From Alitta virens (lineage: Eukaryota > Annelida > Polychaeta > Phyllodocida > Nereididae), in assembly GCA_932294295.1 (NCBI GenBank), contig OW028573.1:68425829-68489828 (forward strand): DNA of 64,000 nt, given 5' to 3'. The position numbers and the translations under genes were made by a program. The notes under the pieces are model-generated. The model saw only the letters and a program-made list of their open reading frames with translations, made no database searches and was not told the origin of the DNA. Position 1 is the first letter of the stretch. The number at the start of each line of letters is the position of its first letter. Shown here piece after piece: positions 37,464 to 49,007 of this stretch.

Positions 37464-38403
37464 ACCTCCAATTACAGTCAGGCTCTATTAGCCCAAAGGC
37501 TTCCATACGCAAGATGTAAGAAATGAAAGAAAATGGTTAGAATTGTGGAATGTTAAGAATGACGATAATTTATTAAAGAAGAGATGAGGAAATGAACATG
37601 AGAATGTCCGACTGTAAGTCACGTCATACCAGACCAGTACATTTTTGACCGAAAAGTAATCTGAATCTATTGCATATATATGCAGTTTATTTGACATGTG
37701 TTAAACACATTCAAATTCCTACATAAGGAAAAACATGGCAGGTGTGGTATCTTTGGTTGTGGTGCATTTACAAAATAATCATGAAATATATTTCAATGCT
37801 AAATGTATAATAATTATAATACAAACACCGATCGAGGATATGTTTGCATTGTATTTTTGGTGTGTCAGAAATGTCCAGAAATGAGATGAGCCTGGTGAAT
37901 TAATTATTGCTTCAAACGTAATACATGTATGAAGTTTCTGGGACACGTCATTGATTTGTATGCATGAGGTAGAGATAATATCATAACTCCGCATGGCCCG
38001 AGGACCTCATGTTGAATATTTGGTATAAGAAAAGACGCTTAACAGTGGCTATCAACAAATAATAACACTAACTTGATACATAACAAATCATATCTAGTAT
38101 GGTCCAAAAACAATAGATTAGCGATTGAAGCAAACAATGGATGTAAGAATATTGGGAAATGCCTGGGTTGCATTAGCATTGCAGGTATGTGCCTACGCCT
38201 ATGACCTTGCAAGTGTTGCCAGTATGACCTGGAGCACCAGCCCCCATCCCAACAGTAATTTATAAGACTGGGCGTAACTTCATTTCCATTACTAGTCCAT
38301 CATCTGCATTGTTTTCGAAAGGATACCTGTTTGTTCTCCACACTACTCTGAGGTTGGAGAATCAGTGTGTAAGTTTGTGAAGTTTAAGTATTACCCAATA
38401 ACA

Positions 38404-41400
38404 ATGAGGCCTTTGATACTCTTGTTGTTGTTTGCTCTGACATTCTCCTCTTTGCAAGGGAAGTCTCAGAAGAAAGGAGACGACAAAAAGGACAAAGAAG
38501 ATACATCGGATGATGGGGATGAGGAGGACAAGGAGGAGGAAAAGGACGACTTCGTTGGAGTCAGGTTCAGCAACAAGACGAATAAGGCAACATTTGGGTT
38601 CAACAATGTCACAGGCACTCTGCAGGTCTACAATTCAACTATGAAAAGCAGCAAGTTAGAGTTGCAAGTTGTCATCCTGGAAGAGTTTGATGAAAATGAC
38701 ATGATTGTTGGAGAAGAAGGTGCTGCTTACCATGACCTTCAAATGGTGGAAGTTGACGAATGGGTCCTATCTGAGCCAGAAAACTGCACCATTGAGGAAG
38801 GTAAAAGCAACATCACAGCTACATGCATCTCAGCCAACGGAACTATTACATTGATCAACAACACAAACGTAGTGTTCAAAGCAGCTCTTGTTGAGCAAGA
38901 TGGTGTTATAGACTTGGATGGAGAGGAGACCCCTGTAAAAGCAGGCAATGTCAGAGTGTCAGTAATTGTGGAGAACTGGTTGTGGTGCTGCAAAACCAAC
39001 TCAACTGGGTGTGAGGTGTGTCCTGTTCCATCAAAAGACGACAGTAAAGAAAGTAAAAAAGACAGTGACGAGAAAGAGAAAGAACGAGAGCTGCAAATTG
39101 GGAGTTACCTTCATGTGGGCCTGAGCCTGGTGACTCCAGACAACAAGATCCGGGAGACTGCCAAATTCGTATTCAGCGAGGACAAGATGCATGCAGTGGG
39201 CACTCGTCAGTATGGAGCAGGGGATGGAGCCTTCCTTCTCCTTTCGAGCCAGGTGAGCCGTCTGATTTTCCTTCTTCATCTCATTGGGCCCAATATGTGC
39301 TTCTGCAACGTAAATGTGTTAGCAACAACAGTAAGCCTAGACAGCAATAATCCCACCATAAAATCAAGCTGACCAAACATATAACGACCAAAGACCTTTT
39401 TATTTGTTTCCCCGTTTGTTCATAAGCATCACAGGCATATATGCTTGAAAGCGACAAGATATTGTCTTAAAGTGGTCCCCAGTCTTTTGTCAAAAGATCA
39501 CCCTAGTAATATACATGCTTAATCTACACAAATCGATGTATTAATGTGATAATGAATTAAAGGACAAAGCAAATATATTTCTGAATCATTGCCCATTACG
39601 GCTGATGTAATCTTATTATGTTATGCCTGGTATTTGTGCCAATTGATGTTTCGCAGCCCACCGGTATCCCACTAAATAATTACAGATTACGACCACTTAT
39701 CTAATGGACACCTTCTATTAGTGATAGTTATTGCCCCGCGGGAGGCGCTCTCGTGTGATAAATCCTGAATCAGCCGCCCAAAGGCAATAACCCACTAATA
39801 CTATGAGAGTAGACAACTTTAAACTAATTTAAACAGAAACTTAATCCCTCTTAGAATTGATTGTTGTTTGTTGTTTGTCATCAGATGGTTGATTTTAAAC
39901 AGAATATGTATTGTCTGCAATGAGTGTATCAGAAGCAATAGTACTCCACTGCACATGGATCTTATTTTTCACATTGATATTATTGAATGATCAGGTATGG
40001 AGATCAATTTAGTTTTTTCAAAATCATAGAAATTAAAATCTGACTACAATTATCAAATTCTTGCTGTTACGAAAAACCTGCCCATTTGATGCAAATTTCA
40101 GTGGTCATAACGACCGAATTAATAGTAATTGAAATACAGTGGTCAAGTTTTTGCAAATTTAGTGGATATAAATAATAAGGTGCTTTTAATTGTGAGGCGG
40201 TCTTCGTGAGGCTTTCTTAATAGTGATGTGGTTAAAACCGGTGGTCTTCATAATGAAGTGGTTTTAAAAATGAGGTGGTCTTAATCGTAAGGTGGGCTGA
40301 ATCATGAGCTGGTCTTAATGATGAGTTGTCTTTATTGTGACATTGTCTTATATTGCGGTGTTCTTATATTTTGATACTGAAGTGGTTTTAATATTGAAGT
40401 GTCTCACTAGTAGAGTGGTCTAAATAATGAGGTGGTCTTGATAGTGAGGTGGTCTTGTATTAAGGTATTGATAGTGATGTGTGGTTGAAATAGTGAGTGG
40501 TCTAAATAGTGAGGTGGTCTGAATTGTGAGTTGGTCTTATATTGAGGTGTTTGTATTGTAGTGAAGTGGTCTAAATTGTGAGATGATCTTATATTGAGGT
40601 GGTCTTAATTGTGAAGTGGTCTTATATTGAGGTGTTCTTATGGTAGTGATGTGGTTTTGATAATGAAGTGGTCTTAATATTGAGGTGTCTAAATAGTGAG
40701 GGGGGCTTAATTATGAGGTGGTCTTATATTGGGGTACTCTTATAGTAGTGATATTGTTTAATAATAAAGCAGTTTTTGATGGTGTTAAATGTTGCCGTTT
40801 GTTTTCAATTACATAGCTATTACTTATAAAATTGTTTATTGTTTGCCTTGGTTGTCACAAATCCTTCAGTGTTTGACATAGTTATCACTCCCCTGTTGAT
40901 CACTGAAGCGGAAAACATTATCAGCCTGATTGAGCTGATAACTGATTTTATCACCAGCGAATACTGCCTTCTGATTGGCTGAGGAGGGTCTCGAATGGTA
41001 TTATGATTATGGTAACATTGTAAGATGAATGACTAATGCAGCTTTTCATTGGAGCAGACCAACCCGGACGGAAATCTCCAGTTAACTGTCTAATAATAAA
41101 TGATATGCAGCAATTAATCATTGTTCACTGTTTATTTTTTGTCTGCAGCCAAAATTGGATTAAAAAGATGAAAACATTTAGTTGATCATGGTTTGGAGGC
41201 GTGCATTAACCACCAACGTTTATTTCTCACAAATGATCTTTACATTTATCTATAACATCACTATATATATTACCTATTCGTCTCATTCATACGGTGGCTG
41301 CATGGGAGGGGACGTGGACATTTTTTTAGTATCTCGTTCTAACGAGATAACATCTGGTTCTAACCAGAAATTAAGTCGTTCTAACGAGAAAAAAACATTG

Positions 41401-44400
41401 GCAAAGTCGGAGGTTATAACAGATATATCTAAAGTACGGCTGGATCTTTGTCTAAATGAACTCTAAAATATGAGCTATATATATAGTACGTCGTGACAAT
41501 TGCCAGGTTGCCGAGATATAGGCTAGAAAATACAGGCCTGTTTTAGTGCAGTAACACTCTTTTTTTATAGGCAGGCGTAACAATGGGATGATAAGGCTTG
41601 GAGTCCACACCATGTTACACAATTACCCCATTGGTGGGGTCTTTTATATGCCACGGCATGGACATCAAGTAGTGTAAATGATGTGTGTTGACCTATAAGA
41701 CAGACAAAGAGGCTAGCACTATGTTGTTTTGGCCTATTGCTGTGCCAGTCCTCCCACAGCCATTAAACAACAATCCATGGTGGATGATGTGTCATCCAAC
41801 ATAGAGTTATGTGGGATTTGGAATTATATTGGCCTCAGCTTGGACTCCATCCACTGTTTTTATAATATTAACTTTTAATTAACATATGCAATTATGCATG
41901 CATGTAAAACACTGATGTGAATGCCATGGAAAGGCCTGTCATCCAAACTGTTGAGCTGTCCAAGATAGATAGAAAGATAGATAGATAGATAGATAGATAG
42001 TCATAGATATCCATAGATAGATAGATAGATAGAGAGCCATATATAGTCATAGCTAGCCATAGATAGATGGCCATAGATCTTTAGTCATAGATGGATAGAT
42101 GGATAGATAGATAGATTCTGGTCTAAGCCCAACTGATCAAGGATATTTGAGCATCTCTTTCTAGTAAAGGAATAACAATCCTAAAAAATAAGCTATTACG
42201 CGTCCAGTTCCGATAAGGCGTTCCCGAGCTACAACGTCCAGAAGAATGATAGACCTATTGGCTATTTTCTCGTTAGAACGAAATGTTATCTTGTTAGAAC
42301 GAGATACTATCTCATTGGAACGAAATACTATATCGATAGAACGATATACTATCTCGTTAAAACGAGATACTATCTTGTTAAAACCACATACTAATTAAGT
42401 CGTTAGAACGAGATATTATTTCGTTAGAACGGTTCGTTAAAATATCACATGTCCCGGACCTCCCAGCCACCGTACATTCAGTATGAAAAGCGTAATTGGA
42501 ATTTCACAAGTAGCTTGGCAAATGTCACAGACATGTCTCAAAGAGTTATTATAATAAATGCTTGTGGAAAACCTAAGGAATCAAAAAGGGGGCCAACTGC
42601 TTAATGTGTTTTACTTCCACACACAAACTGTCCTGTCTTTGTGTGATGAACAAACTAGGATTTATTTCAGCGCTTATGAAACGACCTATGAATGAATAGC
42701 GAAAAGGATGAATACACATAATTGGAATGCAGACCAAAACACATTTCTACGGTGGCTGGGATAGGACATGCACTTTTTATTTTTTATTTCGTTCCCACGA
42801 AATACTAATTCGTTTAAACGAAATAACTAATTCGTTTAAACGAAATACACATAAATTGACATTACTCTAGAACGGCTCAACATACAATTATGTGGTATAG
42901 CTCGTTTTCTTCGTCTCAATAAGCTCTAAACATTGAGCTATACCACATATTCATACATTAAACTTTTGCTGATATATGGCCAGAAGAATTACTCAGTCTA
43001 AATCAGTTGACGCGCAAGTAGAAAAAGATGACAAACAGGATACCAGGTTATTAAATCGAAAAAATAAAATTGGCTGCAGCTATAAGACAAGAGGGGTACT
43101 GCATGCTTATAGGCCTACATAATGTAAGTCATGAAATCAAAGTCATTTGACCAGTGGTGGAACTCCCTTGGGAGGGTCGCAACCAGAGCTGAACTTTTGG
43201 AGAGGTTTAGCTCTTTAAAAAATTTTGAAAAGAAAAAGAAACTTATAACTCTATTTAAGTTCACACTAACTAAATACTAACATATATTAAATAGTATATA
43301 ATTTGGGCTTAACACGCCACAGAGGTGATATTCTCAAATTTTTCATTCCAACTTCTATAGGGCCTTGGAGTGGGGGTGGGGGGGGGGGGATCTGACCCCA
43401 TATCGCCCCCCCCCCACGTGGCTACACCCCTTCCCTTCGGGAGGGGATAACCTTATTTATCTACAACCCAGATAGATAGATAGACAGACAGATAGATAGG
43501 CCTCAGTATCACAATAATGACCAGAAATAGGTTTTCACTCAAATGCACTTAACGAAACTGGAGGGGTGGCGTTGGATCAATAAATGTTTGGTGGGGGGGG
43601 GGGGGGGGTCTGATTCTACCTTTGATGTACCCCAGTGTCCTCTCCTGGTCTAATTTCTCCAAGCCATTACTAAATTAACAGTGTGCATTTTTCGTGTGTC
43701 TTATTCTGTTAAAAAGAAGGTAACTTTGATGGGTTCACTGGAAAACCAGTGTCAGCACTTCTTGGATCTTGTAATGATCTTGTAGGGACTAATATTTCGT
43801 CCAAACGAAATAAGTATTTCGTTTGAACGAATTAGTAATTCGTTATAACGAAATACTGCACGAAATACTATTTCGTGGGAACGAAATAAAAAATAAAAAG
43901 TGCATGTCCTATCCCAGCCACCGTACATTTCTGTATGTATGCATTCTATGCACACAGGTAAAATCTTGCTATATGGAATATCGTTAGGTATGATGTTTAT
44001 CTTGTTTTTGATAATATTATTATTCCCGGAAAAATCTTTTCATAAAATTACCAAAATATTCATGGTTGGAGTCTTTGATGATCTCATCACATTGACCCAC
44101 TTTCAGTGACCTTGACCTAATTTTTAAGGTCACAGAGCTCTTTGAAGTTGAAAGTTTCAAAATTTCAAATTCAAATATCTCAAGTTATAATGATGCTATT
44201 GTCAAATGCTTTCATATCTGAGGTCATATCTTAGTTCTGAAGACATTTGACCAAGTTTTTCAAAAGTAGGTCAAGTTTCAGGTCAGCCTATTCTCAACTT
44301 CAATGTAAAACTTGTCGGGACATATTTGAGAAAACCAAGAGACATCTAAATAATACCATAGAATTGAGCTTGTGACCTGGAATTATTTCTAATGGAAGGC

Positions 44401-47104
44401 ATTGATCTGTATAATATGAATATATAATCATCTTTGTCTCAACACTTTCTGTAAATCTTTGAAAAATTAGTAAATATAAAAAATTGAATTTCAAGTAACA
44501 AAATAATGAAAATGTCAATTTTCAATGAGAAATATTCACTAGAGACAAATGCTATATATCAAGGTCAAATTTAAGGACTGTCTTCTTCATGAAAGTGAAA
44601 TTTGGTTTAATAATTAATTCCATGTAGAAAGAAAGCCTTGATTTGACTCAAACAGGCATGGTCTATCACTCTATGCTATTTCTACAAACACATCTGAAAT
44701 TAGAATAAAAGCTCCTTAACGTCAATCGGTTCTAGCTCCGGTCCTCAGCAATGAAAGTGTAGACCGTTTGGTTTAAAAGATCACCCAACCTTGAAAATTT
44801 AATGTTTTCCAATTTACAAAAATGTTGGCCAAAACCATTATATTTAAAACCTCTAATCTTTGATATTGAACATTGATTTGTAAGATATAACCATGAATGT
44901 TGTACGAGACTGCTGCCCTATGACACGTTTACAGGTCATTCTTAAGCTTAACCCTAGATTAGGGTCTGTATTGGCTTAAGCCAGTTATGACTAGGTTTTT
45001 GGGTTAGGTTTAAGGTTATTGCTTCAGATATCAGTAGTGGCTTGGGTAACGGTTAGGGTTAGAGACCCTTACCGATCAGATATCATTTGATGAATTGTGA
45101 TACCAAATAAATGAAATTTCATTTGATATATCTATTGCCCCACAAGTGCAATAGGTGATTCCGTATTGAAAGAAGCCTGTCTGGGTGGAACTTTAATGGC
45201 TGAAGCCGTAATATAACTGCATAATAAAATGCAGTGAAATGACAATAATTTGGGCTGTTATACACTTATGCACTGTGTGATACAACAGTTGCACCTACAG
45301 GAGATTACTGCACCACTACAGTGTAACATTATGTGGTAAGCAATAAGGGAATGATCCAGCTTGGCACAAGGATGAACCATCGGAAAGAATTGTTCTTGAT
45401 TGGAACTCAATAAGACCATGGAGTCACTAGAGTGACTCCATTGACTCCACGATAAGACAAGGGCAGCTGAGGGATTAAGAAACATAAATACCAAATGTAG
45501 TATCAGCTATCCAACCTCAACAAAAGCTATATCGCAATGATTTCCAAGAAATGAGATAAACTAAGATTTCATTGATTTGGAAACTAAACTCCAGAGGATC
45601 TCATATGAATCCAGGACTCTCATTGGCTAAGACAGTTCCTCATTAAATGGATTCCTGGATTCACAATTTCACACGGCGACATGACGTACTCTGAAGTTTA
45701 ATTTCCAAGTCTATGAAACCTGCTGTGAATGGCATGGCAATTGCAATACAAGAAAGAAGACACTAATAGCTGCAGGGTAGATGCATCATATACTGTGCTC
45801 TTGAATTAAAAACGGCGTGTCAAATTGAACCTAAACAAAGCTAGACAACTTCTGTAATGTGATGCTACCTGCCACTAAACATAACTGTCTGGCTATAGCT
45901 GGCTACTTCAGGCTTGATATAAAAGTACATATTTATAATATTTTTAATAAATTTCTTACATTTGGCAAGGTTTATATTATTTCTAGGAATAGACAGAAGC
46001 AGCTGGCTTAAGCCAGTTATAGCTACAGCCAAAAATGCGCTATGTGCAGCTGTTTAGAGTCGTGTGTACCTGATGGTTGACTCGCCACCTGAAGAGTTTG
46101 GTTAACTCACCACCACTTTGGTTGAGTCACCGCCTTCGTAATTTGGTTAATTTATCGCTGTTTCTTTAGTCCGGTCACCGCCGGATATGGGTAATTAAAG
46201 GGACGAGATGGCTGAGCAAAGCCATTCCGAAAACAGAAGCAGGCTTTTCACTGCCTTTGACTATTATCTGCTGAAAATATTTATTGACTGAGATCTTTGA
46301 CATTTGGACTATATGACTGACTCGCAAATGTAATTTTGACAAAGGACTTAGTCAACTTTATCTGAAATGTTAGTCAACCAAAGATACCAATAAGAGAGTC
46401 AAATATACAGAACTGGTTGCTATGTGAAAAGCTGCATGCCTCAGGTTTATGCAGGATATACAACTTTATGTTTCCCCCTCCCCCCCCCCCCCCAATAAAT
46501 ATATAATGCACTTGTCCTGTTTTGAGCAATGACAAGTGTCATGAGTAATGCGCAGATGCGAAGCATTCATTTATTGCATCGCAATTTAATGATTGTTTAT
46601 CCTGATATATATATATGTGGGTTTCTGGCAGTCTATCGAAAAGTACACACAATTAGGAAGACTTGTTTCTAAAAGTATTACCAGCCTTGTGGTAGTTACT
46701 GTCTTAATTTCTAGAAATGGCTTAACACTATGGCTACAGCTCATCCAAAATTTGTTTTTCTTATTTCTGTCATTTAATGTGTATCGTACACACAATGAAT
46801 AATACCGTACCATACTGATTATTACCACAGTACTCTGTCAGAAGACACATCAATTGCTATATGACATGATCAATTGTTTTCTTCGCAGGTGGGCATTGAT
46901 GATAAGTGGATGGACATGAAGAAAGGCTTCCCAAAAATCCAGAACAAGGACTCCAAGACCATGATCAGCTTTGCCTGTGACAAGTTTAGCTCCAACTGCC
47001 GATATGATTTAATTTTCATACCATCCTCGGCATCATATTTTGAAGCTTCTCTGATTTTCGTGTTAATTTTGACAATAGTAACAGTCTGGCAAAGCTTTTA
47101 TTGA
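38404..47104 (+). CDS. Acidic secreted/surface protein, coral acid-rich (SAARP/CARP)-like
   Basis: Two exons, 38404-39252 and 46889-47104, join in phase 0 to give 354 residues. The start at 38404 (not 38365) puts a clean signal peptide first (MRPLILLLLFALTFSSLQG). A highly charged Lys/Asp/Glu stretch (about 20-55) follows, then a beta-rich domain with many N-glycosylation sequons (VRFSNKTNKATFGFNN, EEFDENDMIVGEEG, ANGTITLINNTN, VRVSVIVENWLWC), a CCKTNSTGCEVC cysteine knot, a second Lys/Asp-rich spacer, and a second half-domain finished in exon 2 (FACDKFSSNCRYDLIF). The end is hydrophobic (FEASLIFVLILTIVTVWQSF) after small residues SSAS, fitting a GPI-anchor signal or a terminal membrane helix. 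The pattern of acidic loop plus VxVxVxxxxW recalls skeletal aspartic-acid-rich proteins of corals, but this is from memory of the family pattern. A role in mineral or matrix biology is a guess. Confidence 0.75.
40195..40765. repeat. Degenerate GTGAGGTGGTCTTA minisatellite
   Basis: About 570 bases of diverged units such as AATGAGGTGGTCTTGATAGT and ATTGAGGTGGTCTTAATTGT, unit length roughly 18-20. It lies in the single intron of the acidic-protein gene. Confidence 0.85.
41291..42473. mobile_element. hAT-like non-autonomous element, copy 1
   Basis: Inverted ends ACGGTGGCTG..GGGAGG..GAC and GTC..CCTCCCAGCCACCGT, flanked by diverged 8-base target copies (TCATTCAT / ACATTCAG). Both subterminal regions hold palindromes of the form TCTCGTTCTAACGAGA. 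It carries a reversed fragment of SINE family A (about 41598-41670) and a (GATA)n array. No transposase is seen. Confidence 0.8.
41960..42118. repeat. (GATA)n microsatellite
   Basis: GATAGATA runs at about 41964-42000, 42013-42032 and 42087-42116 inside hAT-like copy 1. Confidence 0.9.
42749..43924. mobile_element. hAT-like non-autonomous element, copy 2
   Basis: Perfect 56-base terminal inverted repeats (42749-42804 and 43869-43924) starting ACGGTGGCTGGGATAGGACA, flanked by perfect 8-base target duplications ACATTTCT (42741-42748 and 43925-43932). Subterminal arrays of palindromes such as TTCGTTTAAACGAA lie on both sides. The interior has a 15-base hairpin around 42890-42959, G- and C-runs, and no transposase frame. 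The 8-base duplication fits hAT or P-type transposases. Confidence 0.92.
44010..44830. repeat. Dispersed repeat rich in TGACCTTGACC-type motifs
   Basis: Shares blocks with the interior of the element at 50912-53550: CCCGGAAAAATCTTT, CATGGTTGGAGTC/CATGAATGGAGCC, AGTGACCTTGACC, AAAACCAAGAGACAT/AAAACCAGGAGACAT and CGGTTCTAGCTCCGGT/CGGCTCTAGCTCCGGT. It begins just after hAT-like copy 2. Confidence 0.75.
45566..45725. mobile_element. CRE-type MITE, copy C
   Basis: ATTTCATTGATTTGGAAACT... CTCCAGA on the left and TCTGAAGTTTAATTTCCAAG... ACCTGCTG on the right. Inside are CCAGGACTCTCATTGGCT and ATGACGTACT. It lies in the intron of the acidic-protein gene. Confidence 0.85.
46065..46190. repeat. Five degenerate 25-base tandem units
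   Basis: Units of the type TTGGTTGACTCACCGCC plus about 8 bases, each step near 25 bases, from ATGGTTGACTCGCCACC to GTCCGGTCACCGCCGG. Confidence 0.7.
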
Positions 47105-47380
47105 TAAGCAGCTTCCATCCTTTCGTAGAAATTTTCATTGAATGTAATGCTGCAACTATGGGACTTCAAGACTTGAAAGAATTAAATTTCTTCATATTAT
47201 GTAATCACGTAGGACAGACTATTTCCGTTCTTTCAGACGGCTTAAATAATTGACAACAATCTGTGTTTTACATAAGGTAAATGTGCTATATATCTATATA
47301 TGTCATTTCTTTATTCCAGTATTGTAGTAGCTGCTGTGAAATTTATACATACTGTTTTTGACATTTGTAGCAACTGCGCC

Positions 47381-47386
47381 AATAAA
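47381..47386 (+). promoter_or_regulatory. Poly(A) signal candidate for the acidic-protein gene
   Basis: AATAAA 277 bases after the stop codon at 47104, just before a MITE begins at 47450. Confidence 0.5.
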
Positions 47387-47449
47387 TATAATTTTTGTAA
47401 TACAACAACAGCCGTTATTTGTCAGTTATTTAAACTATGTTCCACTTTA

Positions 47450-47976
47450 AAGGGGCGTTCACACTATCACGTATAATGAATTTTTTTTTTTACTCTTGCT
47501 CATTCTTGGCCATACATGTTTAAAACTTTGGCTGACGTTCTACCAGTGATTTTATATATTAGTAACTCGCTCAGGAGTCAGTCGGCGAGCGTTTTACGTA
47601 TTCTACGTACGTCCGTGGCCATCCTTGGCTATAAATACGTAGCCACCCCATCCTTGAACCACTCGCATGGGCGATCTACAGGCCATCTACGGGCGATCTA
47701 TTGGCAAACTACGAGCGATCTAAGGGCGATCTACGAGCGATCTACGAGTGATCTACGAGTGATCTACGAATGCCTACGAGTGCCTGAAGGATGCCTGATG
47801 ACGGACGTCCGGCTAGCGTTTTACGGACGTCCGGCGAGCGATCTACGATTGCCACACGTACGCTCGTAGAAAGAAGTTATATGTTAATAATAGAGCCACG
47901 AATGAGCACGTATAGCCAATTTTTGACGTACGTGGTTGATCCGTAGGTCTTCTACGTGATAGTGTGAACGCCCCTT
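47450..47976. mobile_element. TA-flanked MITE, copy 1
   Basis: Terminal inverted repeats AAGGGGCGTTCACACTATCA (left) and its reverse complement TGATAGTGTGAACGCCCCTT (right), flanked by TA on both sides (47448-47449, 47977-47978), which fits a Tc1/mariner-type mobiliser. The interior has a short tandem array of GATCTACGAGC/T (about 47690-47780) and repeated ACGGACGTCCGG. No transposase. Confidence 0.88.
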
Positions 47977-47978
47977 TA

Positions 47979-48844
47979 GGCTTAGGTAAGCTAGGTAGGA
48001 CTGGTAGATAGGTTGCAGGTTCAAACCCAGCTTGGGGCATTCATGAATCATGAAAGGTATTCTTGGAGTTTTTTGCTTTAGTTCAATGAGCTCATGGGTA
48101 GCTCACAGAGAGGTCATACTGTGACCTCAAAGTGGGAGTTCACTGCAAATAAACTATGAGGAAGCACTTTTAGCTCACAGAGACCTGACCAGGTGAGCAC
48201 TGGTCAGTGTTCCAACAGGGTAATGACTTAACCACTAGGCTACCCAAAAAGCAAAATTGAATTCATTCAAAATCATATTCATGGCTCCATCCGAGATTGC
48301 AGTTAATTGCTGGACTATCCCATTATTTCGTAGAACCCCTAAATTGGTTTTAATTTCAAAGCTCTTTACCAGATCAATTCCAATAACGTATTTTCAAATC
48401 GCTAAATTTCTTCGTAAAAGATCAAATTTTCAACGAGGCTTGGAAGGGATCCAAAATAAAGGTAGTTTCTTAAATACTCAGGTAGGTCAGGCTTTTTGTT
48501 TAACAAAGTTAGGATGGTTTCCCATTAAAATTCGGACATTCATGATTATCACCCCCCTCTAAGTCTAGTTGCCATAATGATATAAATTGCTTTCCAGTCA
48601 TACAGTGCTAGGTGGATGGTGCATATATACTAGGAATTCTTGACCCACAATGACTGTCTTTCAAACGAGAGAACTTGTTAAGATCGACATCGGCTTAATT
48701 GGTGTCATTGGCATCTGCCCAACCAAACCTTCCAGCCCACATCGGCAAAATTACAGCAATATCGTCCTGACATTGGCTCGATCGGCATGCTATCTTGGCG
48801 AAGATATGTTAACTTAGAATGACCAACTTCATAGCTGCATGTTT
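47979..48844. other. Non-coding stretch with a tRNA-like B-box
   Basis: No gene. GCAGGTTCAAACCCAGC near 48015-48031 looks like a pol III B-box on the plus strand, so a diverged SINE probably spans about 47985-48245, with GAGCTCATGGGTAGCTCACAGAG downstream. The rest is unassigned. Confidence 0.4.
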
Positions 48845-49007
48845 TACAGGCAATTTCATGGACTTGGAAACTAATCTTGAAAACTAAACGTCTGATGATG
48901 TCATGTGAGTTAAGGACTCTTACTGGTTGAGGGACTGCCTTAACCAATGGGAGTCCTGGATTCACATGACGTCATCTGGAGTTTAGCTTCCAATAAAACT
49001 GGCTGTA
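48845..49007. mobile_element. CRE-type MITE, copy D
   Basis: TTTCATGGACTTGGAAACTA on the left and CATCTGGAGTTTAGCTTCC on the right, with GGACTCTTACTGG / CCAATGGGAGTCC internal arms and a full TGACGTCA palindrome at 48967-48974. Confidence 0.85.

Larger units (their letters stand above)
35501..38403. other. Intergenic between tyrosinase and acidic-protein gene
   Basis: It holds tyrosinase 3' UTR, a degenerate TGTCTG/TGTATG tract (about 36595-36715), a SINE (37273-37463), and the promoter region of the acidic-protein gene. No further gene was found. Confidence 0.5.

Noticed and set aside
38365..38403. Upstream ATG for the acidic-protein gene
   Set aside because: It would add 13 mostly charged or polar residues before the signal peptide; the second ATG at 38404 gives a normal one.
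40195..40765. CRISPR-like regular repeats
   Set aside because: Units are contiguous and diverged with no unique spacers, and the host is an animal genome; it is a minisatellite.
45040..45065. GGTTAGGGTTAG resembling telomere repeat
   Set aside because: Only about two units, with no array; chance or a tiny remnant.
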